This document shows, piece after piece, positions 1 to 8,329 of a stretch of 64,000 bases of DNA (positions are counted from its first letter, which is position 1; each line of letters starts with the position of its first letter). The position numbers were made by a program, and so were the translations under genes. The notes under the pieces were generated by a model that was not told the DNA's origin, searched no databases, and saw only the letters and a list, made by a program, of their open reading frames with translations. Origin of the DNA: JBEKIK01 sp963838495 (lineage in GTDB: Bacteria; Planctomycetota; Planctomycetia; Pirellulales; Thermoguttaceae); contig CAWIRC010000001.1 in NCBI GenBank assembly GCA_963838495.1, forward strand, positions 3,038,001 to 3,102,000. Direction: 5' to 3'.

Positions 1-51
1 GGATTTGAAGCCATGCTCGACGGTGTGTTTGAATTGGTCGAAGAGGTTCAT
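1..51 (-). CDS. 5' end of an unidentified gene running off the left edge
   Basis: An ATG on the minus strand at 49-51 opens a frame that stays open to the window edge and reads MNLFDQFKHTVEHGFKS. Only 17 residues are visible, so no family can be named. It lies downstream of the sulfatase on the same strand with about 130 bp between them. There is no strong ribosome-binding site, so it could be a chance frame. Confidence 0.3.
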   Translation of the reverse strand, partial: MNLFDQFKHTVEHGFKS

Positions 52-181
52 GATTTTTCACCATAGTTATAGTCCAAATACCGGGCTCGGGAGTGCGGTT
101 CTGCCTCAACGCAGTGCGCCGGGGCAAGATACCGGGCCTATAACGTTGGGGCAGCAGCTAAAACCGCTGTCTCGGCTTATA

Positions 182-1513
182 TCATTCATTAAACTGATTT
201 TCCTCAACCGGGGCCATTTGGTTATTACGACGCCGCCTGGGCGTATTTTCTCTACCCGGCGCAGCGGGATGCTGATTCAGGATTTCTTGCAGTTTTTCGC
301 GGGCCGCGACGGCCGCCTTGTCGGTCGAATTCGCCGGGATGCCAATTTCTTTGTAGGGCGCGCCCGTCATATCGAACAGTTCGCCGCTGTTGGTGAGTTT
401 GAAGCGTGCGTCGCGGACGTAGGATTTGCCGTTAAGTTCGACGTACACCCAATCGCGCGGCTTGCCGATTTCGCCCTTGATCTGCGGGGCGAAGCTGTGC
501 GAGTCGAGCGTTGCGCCCTCCGGCAATTTTGCGCCGCCCAGTTCGGCCAGGGTGGCGAAGAAATCGCTGAAGTCGATCAGGTCGCGATTGACTTTTCCCG
601 CGGGCGTGACTCCGGGCCAATTGGCCAAAAGCGGCACGCGGCTGCCGCCTTCGCGCATGGTGGCTTTCATGCCGCTGATGTATTGCCCGTGCACCGTTGA
701 AATACGAACGCCGAAGTGCGCGGTGCCGTTGTCGCCGGCGAAGAGCACCAGCGTTTTCTCGCGCAAATCAAGGCGGTCGAGTTCGGCCATCAGCTTGCCC
801 ACGAGCTTGTCCATATATTGGATATTGTCGGCGTAGAGCCGATCTCCGCCTTCTTCTCCTTTGCTGTCCGGGGTGCGAACTATGGGACCGTGGATGTGCG
901 ACATGGGATAATACACGAAAAACGGCCTATCCTTATGGCGGGCGATGAAATCGACGAGAAAACTGTGCATGATGTCGGGCAGGTATTGTCCTTCGAGCAG
1001 TTCGCGCTGTTGGCCGTTGACGCGGTAATGGGTGGTCTGCTCGCGCCAGTAGCGGCCGCTGCCCGGGAAGACGATATATTCGTCGAAGCCCCATTCACCG
1101 GGTCCCAAACACATTTGCCCCCACTTGCCCACGCTCGCGGTCGTGTAGCCTGCGCGCTTCATAATCGTGGGGATCATGATTTCGCGTCCCGGCTTGATTG
1201 CATTGGGGCTATTGTTGTTGATCAATCCGGTGCGGAAGGGGTAGCGGCCGGTCAAAAGTTCGCACCTGGACGGCCCGCACAGGGGCGTGGAATAGCAATA
1301 TTCGAAGCGCATGCCGCTTTTAGCCAGCGAGTCGATCTGCGGCGTTTTGTACGGGCCGCCGGTGCAGCCGACGTCACCCAACCCCACGTCGTCGGCCAAA
1401 ATGAGGATGATATTCGGCCGAGAGGTCCGGGCCGGCGTTTCGGCCGAGCGGCCGACGGCCATCGGCCGAGCGGCCAAGATCACGATTAAGACGATAATGC
1501 AATTTTTGTTCAT
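182..1513 (-). CDS. Secreted sulfatase (formylglycine-dependent, arylsulfatase family)
   Basis: The 443-residue protein begins with a hydrophobic signal-peptide-like stretch (residues 4-20), so it is probably exported. The sulfatase signature CGPSRCELLTG starts near residue 79; its Cys is the residue converted to formylglycine in this family. The metal-binding ILADDVGLGD segment is near residues 38-47 and a late FAGDNGT provides further metal ligands. Length is typical of type I sulfatases, which release sulfate from sulfated esters or polysaccharides. The substrate cannot be read from sequence. The start lies only 27 bp after gyrB on the same strand, so it may be co-transcribed. The C-terminus is Arg/Asn-rich and looks less conserved. 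No maturation enzyme is in the window. Confidence 0.9.
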   Translation of the reverse strand: MNKNCIIVLIVILAARPMAVGRSAETPARTSRPNIILILADDVGLGDVGCTGGPYKTPQIDSLAKSGMRFEYCYSTPLCGPSRCELLTGRYPFRTGLINNNSPNAIKPGREIMIPTIMKRAGYTTASVGKWGQMCLGPGEWGFDEYIVFPGSGRYWREQTTHYRVNGQQRELLEGQYLPDIMHSFLVDFIARHKDRPFFVYYPMSHIHGPIVRTPDSKGEEGGDRLYADNIQYMDKLVGKLMAELDRLDLREKTLVLFAGDNGTAHFGVRISTVHGQYISGMKATMREGGSRVPLLANWPGVTPAGKVNRDLIDFSDFFATLAELGGAKLPEGATLDSHSFAPQIKGEIGKPRDWVYVELNGKSYVRDARFKLTNSGELFDMTGAPYKEIGIPANSTDKAAVAAREKLQEILNQHPAAPGRENTPRRRRNNQMAPVEENQFNE

Positions 1514-1540
1514 GGAAGAACCATATCGAATCCAAAAGGA

Positions 1541-4031
1541 TCAGACGTCGAGATTTCGGGCTTCCATGGCGTGTTTTTCGATGTATTCGCGGCGTGGCTC
1601 GACCTTGTCGCCCATGAGGATGCGGAACAGGTCGTCGGCGGCGCCGACGTCTTCCATGGTGACTTGCAAGAGTGTGCGATGGGCGGGGTCGAGCGTGGTT
1701 TGGCGGAGTTCCTCGGCATTCATTTCGCCCAGGCCTTTAAAGCGGGTGACTTGCATGCCTTTTTCGCCGGCGGCGCGGATGGCCGTCAGCAGGCCGCGGA
1801 GGTCTTCCAGGCCGGTGACCAGGTCGCCGCGGCGCAGGCGGTAGCGCGATTCCTGCACGCCGGTGCGTTCCTGGGGGATAAGGCTGTCAATTTCAAAGCC
1901 CATGGAGCGGAGCACGGACAAATGGGTGTTGATGGAACGGACCTCGTGCAGTTCGACCAGACGGAGGCGGCTGGGCTGCGCGGATTCGGCGAGGTTTTCG
2001 CCGGTTTCGTCGGTCAGGCTCAGTTCGCCGCCGGTTTCCTGCTCCTGTGCGGCGAGAAATTCGTCCAGCTTCTCCCGGGTAGTAAACCAGTGCTCCTGGT
2101 GCCCGAGGTAAACGTGATACATGGGCAGGCGCCAGTCACGGGGTCCTGCCGCGCGGCGAATGCGCGGAGGTTTATCCCGCGGCGCTCCAGGGCCAGGAGC
2201 GATTCCTCGAGGGCGGCCAGCGTGCGGCAGAGTCGTTCCATGTTGGCCCCGGCAATGGTCCGGCCGTCGCCGGGCTCGAACACGGCGTCTTTGAGGCCCG
2301 CGTCGAGGAGTTGTGCTTTCATCTCCTCCTCGGTCTGCACGTAATACGTCTCTTTTTTCTGACGCACGCGGAATAGCGGGGGTTGAGCCACGTAAATGTA
2401 GCCGCCTTTCACCAGGTCGTACATCTGGCGGTAGAAAAAGGTCAAAAGCAGCGTGCGGATGTGCGAGCCGTCCACGTCGGCGTCGGTCATGATCACGACT
2501 TTGCCGTAGCGGCGTTTGGCCAGGTCCATTTCCTCGCCGATGCCGGATCCGATGGCCGAAATCATACTGCGGACTTCCTCGTTGGCGAGGACTTTGTCTT
2601 CGCGCGATTTGTAGGCGTTGATGATTTTGCCGCGCAGGGGGAGGATGGCCTGGAACTCCCGCATCCGCCCGCCTTCGGCGCTGCCGCCGGCCGAATCGCC
2701 CTCGACCAGGTACAGCTCGCAGCGCTCGACGTCGCGGCTGGTGCAGTCGCGGAGCTTGCCGGGCAGTCCGCCGCCGGAAAGCGCGCCTTTTCGCTCGCGG
2801 ACCAATTGCCGGGCCTTGCGGCACTTTCCCGGGCCTCGGCCGCAAGCAGGCCCTTATTCACGATGATCTTGGCGGTTTTGGGATTCTCTTCCAGGAACTT
2901 GGCCAGGTAGTCGCCCACGGCCGAATTGACGATGCCTTCGATCTCGCTGTTGCCGAGCTTGGTCTTGGTCTGGCCTTCGAACTGCGGCTCGGGCACGCGG
3001 AGCGAGATGACGGCGGTCAGTCCCTCGCGGCAGTCGTCGCCGCTGGGGATAAGGTCCTTGTACAATCCTTCTTTTTTGCCGTAGGAGTTGATTGTGCGGG
3101 TAATGGCGGCGCGGAAACCGGACACGTGCGTGCCGCCCTCGGTGGTGCAGATGTTGTTCACGTAGGAATGGACGTTTTCGGTGTATTCGGCGGAGTACTG
3201 GATGGCCACCTCCAGGCCCACGCCCTCGTATTCGCCAGATATGTAGATAATGTCTTCGTGGGCGGGTTCGCTGGCGCGGTTCAGGTATTCGACGAATTCG
3301 AGTATGCCGCGCTGGTAGCAGAAGGTTTCGCCTTCGCCGGTGCGGTGGTCGCGGTAGACGATTTTCACGCCGCGGTTGAGGAAGGCCAACTCTTGCAGGC
3401 GGCGATAAAGAACGTTGTACTGGAAATTGGTGTTGGGAAAGATCAACGGATCGGCCTTGAAGGTGGTTTTGGTGCCGCGGCGGTCGGTGCGTCCGATGCG
3501 GCGTACGTCGCCGGTGGGCACGCCTCGTTCGTATTCCTGCTGATACAAGTGTCCTTGGCGGCGGACTTCGACCTCGCACCATTCGGAAAGGAAATTGACC
3601 ACGGTAACGCCCACGCCGTGCAGCCCGCCGGAGGTTTGATATGCCCCTTTTTTGAACTTGCCGCCGAATTTCAAGACGGTCATCACGCCCTGGAGGGTGG
3701 AAAAGCCCAAGTCGGGATGCTGCTCGACCGGTATGCCGCGGCCGTTGTCCTCGACCGTGACCGAGCCGTCATTGTTGATGACCACCGAGATTTCGGTGGC
3801 GTAGCCGGCCATGGCCTCGTCGATGGAGTTATCGACCACTTCGTACACCAGGTGATGCAGGCCGCGGGGGGTGGTGTCGGCGATGTACATGCTGGGGCGC
3901 TCGCGGACGTGCTCCAGGTCGCTGAGGTGTTCGAGGTCTTTAGCGCTGTAATCGCCGTCGTCCGGGGTGCGGACCAGGCGGAATTCGTCAAGCTCGGAAG
4001 ATTCGGGTTGTTGTTCGCCGGGGTTGGACAT
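1541..4031 (-). CDS. gyrB: DNA gyrase subunit B, split by two frameshifts
   Basis: Three consecutive minus-strand frames together give one near-complete GyrB of roughly 830 residues. The first has the GHKL ATPase motifs DNGRGIP and GGLHGVGV and the transducer domain. The second has the TOPRIM motifs EGDSAGG and DADVDGSHI. The third carries the GyrB tail ending in LMGDKVEPRREYIEKHA. GyrB works with GyrA to introduce negative supercoils. The breaks lie near 2815-2822 and 2128-2133; restoring one C at each rejoins EARESARKARQLVRERK and ARQDPVTGRLPMYHV. No domain is lost, so sequencing error is likelier than decay. A GyrB/ParE-type protein is certain; GyrB is favoured by the dnaA-dnaN neighbourhood. 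No gyrA is present here. Confidence 0.93.
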
Positions 4032-4054
4032 GTATCGGGGCCAGGGGCTAGAGA

Positions 4055-4150
4055 TTAGGGGCTAGGGGGAATGTCGAAGCGCGAATGTCTCATGACGAAT
4101 AAGAACATTTCGACATTCGGACTTCGGCATTCTTTCGTCATTCCGGTTTT
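4055..4150. repeat. Degenerate short-repeat tract upstream of gyrB
   Basis: The gap between DUF721 and gyrB has repeated variants of ggggctag, then variants of aatgtcgaa, aatgacgaa and cattcgg on both strands. It has no reading frame. A similar tract lies at 60955-61076. Confidence 0.6.
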
Positions 4151-4158
4151 GTCATTAA

Positions 4159-4461
4159 TTATTTTATATTTCCCGCACTGAAGCGGAGGCATTTTATATT
4201 TTCATCGGGCAATAACTGTTGCAGGGCGGCGAGTATGTCGGATTTTTGGTAGCCCAATTCCTGGACCAGGGTGGAATTGGCCACGACGACTTCGAGCACG
4301 CCGCGGCGGATGGCGCCCACCCGGGTGTACTCGGCGGCCAGCGGGCCGGCGGCCTGGCGCCAGGCCGTTTCCAGGGCCTCGGTGCTTTGGATGCGGGCCA
4401 AGCCGCGCCGGGCCATCAGTTCGGAAAGGATGTTGCCGATTGTTTCCGGTTGCTTTGGCAT
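4159..4461 (-). CDS. DUF721 / DciA-like protein
   Basis: A 100-residue protein with the DUF721 pattern: an N-terminal helix (IGNILSELMARRGLARI), the W-x-x-A-x-G-x-L-A core (TAWRQAAGPLAAEYTRV), then RRGVLEVVVANSTLVQELGY. DUF721 proteins include DciA, a loader of the replicative helicase in many bacteria lacking DnaC or DnaI. Here the gene lies between dnaN and gyrB, a classic position for this family, which supports a replication role. Length is usual for the short forms. A 66-bp gap with a strong hairpin separates it from dnaN. The DciA function is family knowledge and is not shown by this sequence. Confidence 0.85.
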   Translation of the reverse strand: MPKQPETIGNILSELMARRGLARIQSTEALETAWRQAAGPLAAEYTRVGAIRRGVLEVVVANSTLVQELGYQKSDILAALQQLLPDENIKCLRFSAGNIK

Positions 4462-4480
4462 TTCAATATGTTCACGCCGT

Positions 4481-4511
4481 GTTGGGGCGACAGTGCAACT
4501 GTCGCCCCAAC
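4481..4511. repeat. Perfect 14-bp hairpin between dnaN and DUF721 (GGGGC-CAGT family)
   Basis: GTTGGGGCGACAGT and its exact reverse complement are separated by GCA. No T-run follows, so it is not a typical terminator. Related imperfect copies lie at 41790-41821 and 49709-49737, which makes it a dispersed repeat. It could still stabilise or attenuate the dnaN transcript. Confidence 0.7.
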
Positions 4512-4527
4512 CGGTCTTGATTCGTTA

Positions 4528-5646
4528 TTACTTTTGGTCACGGGCAAGGGGCATAATCACGTATGCATAGCCGTCTTGGGTATTACAGACCACGGCGGTT
4601 TCGCCGTCGCGGATTTCCACGGTGACATTCGCTTCCGGGTCCAGTACGCGGAGGAAATCGTTGACAAAGCGGGGATCGAGCATCACGTCGCGCTTCGGGC
4701 CGTCGTAGGCGATGGGCAGTTCGACGTGCGATTCGCCGTATTCCGCGCCGTGGCCGGCGAGCACGAGTTTGCCTTCGCCGAAGGTGAATTCCACGCCGCG
4801 GCGCTCTTCGCTGGTGACGATGGCCGCCTGGCGCACCGCCGCATGGAACGGCCCGACGGTTAGGTCGATTTTGGCCGCGGTTTCGTGGCGGGGGAACACG
4901 TCGCGCCACTTGGGGAATCGTCCTTCGACCAGTCGGGTGTAAATAGTCGCCTTGCTGCTTTTGACCAGGACGTCGTTTTCCCGGGCGGCCAGGAGGATGT
5001 TTTCTTCGCCGTCGCCGATCGCCCGTTCGATGAGTTGCATGGCCCGGGTGGGGATGATGGTCATTTTATCGCCCGTGTGATGACCGCCCACGGATTTGGC
5101 CGGTCCTTCCTGGCGGGCGAGTCGACGGCCGTCGGTGGCCACGGCGGTGATGCCGCTTGCCGCCAGTTCGACCAGTACACCGCTTAAGGCATAGCGGCTG
5201 CTTTCGGTGTCAGTGGCGAAAACGGTACGCCGCACGATTTCGCGGAAAAACATGGCCGGCAGTTCGTGGTACTCCTTTTCCTCGAAGGCGATGACGTTGG
5301 GGAATTCATCGGGATTTTCCGAGGGCAACTGGAATTCGCTGCGGTCGCCGCGGACCAGGGTTTTGCGGCCGTCGCTTTGCAGGCTGAGTTTTTCGTCGCT
5401 GCTTTCCCGCAAAATCGAGCCGAAACGGGAAATCGGCAGGACTGCGCTGCCGGGCTGCTCGATGACAAACCCGGGCACATCCGCGCGGATGCCGATCTCC
5501 AGGTCCGTGCCGATGAGCGTGGCGGCTTCGGGAGTCACCTCCAGTTTGAGATTCTGCAGAATGGGCTTTGGGCTCCGCGTGGGAACAACGCTGGCGGCCG
5601 TCTGGAAAACGTGCAAGAGTTTTTCGCGTTCGCAAATGGCTTTCAT
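4528..5646 (-). CDS. dnaN: DNA polymerase III beta sliding clamp
   Basis: The 372-residue protein has the length and three-domain pattern of the beta clamp. Recognisable parts are an N-terminal MKAICEREKLLHVFQTAASVVPTR segment in two pieces, domain-one PILQNLKLEVT, a middle FFREIVRRTVFATD-SRYALSGVLVEL, and a C-terminus ending YVIMPLARDQK. The clamp tethers polymerase III to DNA and recruits other replication proteins. The reading frame is intact. It follows dnaA on the same strand after about 380 bp and precedes DUF721. No recF is found next to it, although recF commonly follows dnaN. Confidence 0.95.
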   Translation of the reverse strand: MKAICEREKLLHVFQTAASVVPTRSPKPILQNLKLEVTPEAATLIGTDLEIGIRADVPGFVIEQPGSAVLPISRFGSILRESSDEKLSLQSDGRKTLVRGDRSEFQLPSENPDEFPNVIAFEEKEYHELPAMFFREIVRRTVFATDTESSRYALSGVLVELAASGITAVATDGRRLARQEGPAKSVGGHHTGDKMTIIPTRAMQLIERAIGDGEENILLAARENDVLVKSSKATIYTRLVEGRFPKWRDVFPRHETAAKIDLTVGPFHAAVRQAAIVTSEERRGVEFTFGEGKLVLAGHGAEYGESHVELPIAYDGPKRDVMLDPRFVNDFLRVLDPEANVTVEIRDGETAVVCNTQDGYAYVIMPLARDQK

Positions 5647-5649
5647 TGA

Positions 5650-6029
5650 TTACTTTACCTTTTGTCGAGAGGGTACAGTGAACTCGATGTGATACGAGTA
5701 ACGAGTGTGATATCGGAATTACGATCTATTTATTATTTATTCTCTTTAAAGTAGTAGTATTAATGCCGCGAGGAAAATTGTTGATGGCCGATTCCGACGT
5801 ATGTGTAACATCTTTTTGTGCAAGTGGTTAATGTTGATGCCGGCGGTTGTGCAGTATGGGGAAATCATGTTATTAGGGCGTTAATGCGGCGTTGCTGATA
5901 TGTTTGGTACATACGGCGGTTTTTGGAACGGATGTGAAGGTGTTTATGGATGCATTTCCAGCAACAGGCCATCGACAGCCTATAAACAATTTTTCCACCA
6001 TGTGAATGCTCCTCGGACAAACTCACGGC
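5650..6029. other. dnaA-dnaN intergenic region; candidate origin or promoter region
   Basis: This 380-bp gap has no credible gene. It contains an AT-rich patch near 5725-5765 (tatttattatttattctc and neighbours), which could be an unwinding element or the dnaN promoter. Only weak DnaA-box-like sequences were seen (for example tttttccacc near 5990), and no cluster of TTATCCACA. The origin assignment is inferred from gene order only. Confidence 0.3.
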
Positions 6030-7124
6030 TTAAACGGTGCGTTGTAATATCGTCCGCTCCAATTCCTCCAACTCATGGTGCACGGTGGGATCGGTATCCA
6101 GAAGTTTCTCGATTTTACACCAACCGTGCATAATGGTGGCGTGATCGCGGCCGCCGAAATATCGGCCGATTTCGTCGAAACTGCATTTTATCATATTCCG
6201 AATTAAATACACGGCCATGTCCCGGGCCGCCACCACGGAGCGTTGCCGCGAGTTGCTGCGCAGGTCCGAGAGTTTCAAGCCAAAATGCCTGGCGGTTGCC
6301 AGGGCTATGGCGTGGACGCTGGGTTTTGACTGGCTGCTGCGACTAGCCAGGAGCGAGCGGACTGATTTGAGGCTTATGCCGCGGCTGTCGCGCCGGGCAG
6401 GCACTTCCAATTGCGTCAATGCGCCTGCCAGCTCCGGCACGGTTCCGGACAGGCCTTCGGCCAGGGTTCGGGCGACCCGATCCGGCAGGTCGATTTTGCG
6501 CAACTCGGCCAGGCGATTGATGATCGCCAGACGGGTGTCCGGTTCGGGCGGGGTGAGCGGAATGGTCAGTCCGGCGGAAAGCCGGCTTTGCAAGGCAGGC
6601 AACATCCCGGTCATGGTATTGGGCGCGGCTGCGGCGGTTACGATCACCCAAGAGCCTTGATCTAATAATGCATCCAAGGCATGTACGAACTCTTCTTGAG
6701 CGCTGAGTTTTTCCGAGGTGCGGTAGACGAGCCGGCCGATATCCTCGAAAACCAGGAGGCCAGCCCGGCGATATTTTACGCGGAATTCCTCGAGGGCCTG
6801 GGTTTCCACGGCCTCGGCCAGTTCGCGGGCGAAATCCACGGCCGAAACGCACTCTACCCGCTTGCGGTAGCGGGCCTTCCAATCGGCGGCCAGGCCCAGG
6901 GCCAGGTGCGATTTTCCCGTACCGCTTTGGCCGTATAAAACAATAGGATTGTAACCGTTGGGCTTTTCCTCGAGCACCCAGCGGACTACCACCTGGACCA
7001 AGCGATTTTCAGGGCCTGCCAGGAAGTGATTGGGCGCATCGTCTGCCTGGGACGCCTTTTCCTTGGCCCCGCGAGAGCCTAGCGCCAGATCCGGCAGAGG
7101 GATGTCGATTATGGCTTCCGCCAT
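6030..7124 (-). CDS. dnaA: Chromosomal replication initiator DnaA (short form)
   Basis: The 364-residue protein has an AAA+ module with Walker A GQSGTGKSH near residue 65 and Walker B LLVFEDIGRL. The C-terminal DNA-binding domain carries the DnaA signature, with GGRDHATIMHGWCKIE in place of the usual DHTTVLHA. DnaA binds origin boxes and melts oriC. The N-terminal region before the AAA+ core is only about 30 residues, so the usual domain I, which binds the helicase and DiaA, is missing or very reduced. Typical DnaA has about 450 residues. No earlier in-frame start extends it convincingly. It heads the minus-strand replication block. Confidence 0.92.
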   Translation of the reverse strand: MAEAIIDIPLPDLALGSRGAKEKASQADDAPNHFLAGPENRLVQVVVRWVLEEKPNGYNPIVLYGQSGTGKSHLALGLAADWKARYRKRVECVSAVDFARELAEAVETQALEEFRVKYRRAGLLVFEDIGRLVYRTSEKLSAQEEFVHALDALLDQGSWVIVTAAAAPNTMTGMLPALQSRLSAGLTIPLTPPEPDTRLAIINRLAELRKIDLPDRVARTLAEGLSGTVPELAGALTQLEVPARRDSRGISLKSVRSLLASRSSQSKPSVHAIALATARHFGLKLSDLRSNSRQRSVVAARDMAVYLIRNMIKCSFDEIGRYFGGRDHATIMHGWCKIEKLLDTDPTVHHELEELERTILQRTV

Positions 7125-7653
7125 GTCAAATCCGTCCTTAAAAAATCGCCGAAAAACACGGGAAAAACAGGCCCAAATCCGGAGCGGTTATTTTACCCAG
7201 TGGAATAGAAATTTACGAGGTGGCGGGGAAGGAAATGTTATATTAAATCACTTGATGGATGGCCTTTTTTAGCCATGTCAACTGGATAATTCGGGGGGAA
7301 TGGGCTATTTTGTGCTTTCAGTCCTTTTCGAATCCAATATATTTTGCCGTGAATAAACGGCGGATTGCATGCGTTGCACGGTTTGTAGGAATCTGAAACC
7401 TTTTTCCAGCAAAACAATTATGTCAATCATGTCCACCGGAGATCAGGTGATTTATAATGCGCAGCGAAAGTATCACCGCGGAGCATATCCTTGCGGCCAT
7501 CAAGCCACGCAGCCGATTTCGGTGGTGATGCGGGAACGCGTCGAGCGGCTGCGCGCGGGGGCGGTGCGTGCTGGCGGATTGAATTACCAATGCAGGTTAT
7601 GCTTCAGCATAACCTAATGGACTGCAAAACCATCTTGTTTTAATGGATTTTTT
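7125..7653. other. Intergenic region upstream of dnaA
   Basis: About 530 bp between divergent genes. No supported gene. Around 7440-7610 a GC-rich stretch has short frames but none with a convincing family. A small inverted repeat (aggttatgcttcagcataacct) lies near 7593-7614. The segment should hold the dnaA promoter and could hold origin elements; no DnaA-box cluster was recognised. Confidence 0.4.
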
Positions 7654-7935
7654 GTGAACAGATTCAAGATTTACTGCTGGCTGCTTGTCGGTGTGGGGCT
7701 AGTGATCCTTTTCATAGGCACTGCAATGGTACTTAGTGTGCCCTATGCCGCCGCTGATGCACTCGCAGAGGCAATTCAAGGCGCACAAAATTCCGATGAA
7801 GTACGATCACGTATAGTGGATTATTATCGTTCTGTTAGCACAATACATTTTCTGCTATTTTGTGGGCCAGGAATCACAGTCCTTATTCTTGCAGTACTCG
7901 GCCTCAAAGATATGAAACACTTATCCAGAAATTAG
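7654..7935 (+). CDS. Small membrane protein, two predicted TM helices
   Basis: A 93-residue protein with a GTG start. Hydrophobic helices lie near residues 8-29 (LLVGVGLVILFIGTAMVLSV) and 65-84 (FLLFCGPGITVLILAVLGL), separated by a hydrophilic loop. No family is recognised. The ribosome-binding site is weak. It precedes another small two-helix protein on the same strand, so the two may be transcribed together. Composition is ordinary for coding DNA, but the call rests on topology alone. Confidence 0.5.
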   Translation: MNRFKIYCWLLVGVGLVILFIGTAMVLSVPYAAADALAEAIQGAQNSDEVRSRIVDYYRSVSTIHFLLFCGPGITVLILAVLGLKDMKHLSRN

Positions 7936-8011
7936 GGTAAGTTGGATCATAACCTATGGAACTGAACCATTCACACTGCAACATGTATTTGTCATTTATG
8001 AGATCAAACAA

Positions 8012-8242
8012 ATGGAAGAAAACGAAGTTGGTGACGTTGCATCGCGAAGCGATGGTAAAAAAGAGTCGTCCAAATTGCGAATTCGAAAGTTGCGATGGAT
8101 TGCATGCGCTATGCTTGCTCTTTCCGTATTTTTCTATACAACTGGCACGGAAACTATGAAGTGGCAAGCTCTTTTAGGAGCTATAGGAGCAGTCATCATC
8201 TTTGTTTTTTCATTTCTGGTCGATCTAAAACGCGAAGGATAA
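8012..8242 (+). CDS. Small membrane protein with charged N-terminus
   Basis: A 76-residue protein with a charged N-terminal third (MEENEVGDVASRSDGKKE), then two predicted helices near residues 29-45 and 50-70 and a short basic tail. It could anchor in the inner membrane. No family is recognised. It follows the 93-residue membrane protein by 76 bp on the same strand. It ends just before a dispersed repeat at 8255-8282. Confidence 0.5.
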   Translation: MEENEVGDVASRSDGKKESSKLRIRKLRWIACAMLALSVFFYTTGTETMKWQALLGAIGAVIIFVFSFLVDLKREG

Positions 8243-8254
8243 ATATTGCATGAT

Positions 8255-8282
8255 CTCCGTGTCCTCCGTGCCTCCGCGGTGA
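8255..8282. repeat. ctccgtg-type dispersed repeat, copy 1
   Basis: Direct units of ctccgtg (tctccgtgtcctccgtgcct, then ccgcggtga). The same sequence, in both orientations, is at 28401-28426 and 28600-28628. It is intergenic, between the small membrane protein and the helicase. Confidence 0.8.
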
Positions 8283-8329
8283 GATATCCGGGCTAGTTTA
8301 TTTGTTCATTGTCCGATATTCTATACTAC

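Noticed and set aside
3126..4058. Long open frame (310 codons) on the plus strand across gyrB
   Set aside because: It is the antisense shadow of the strongly conserved gyrB ATPase domain. Similar antisense frames cover dnaN, lutB and argF and reflect GC-rich codon usage.
5650..6029. DnaA boxes and a defined oriC
   Set aside because: Only single degenerate matches were found, so no box or origin boundary is claimed; the region is listed only as a candidate.
7369..7617. Small plus-strand gene near 7400-7600
   Set aside because: Frames exist but none shows a recognisable domain or good ribosome-binding site, and competing frames overlap.
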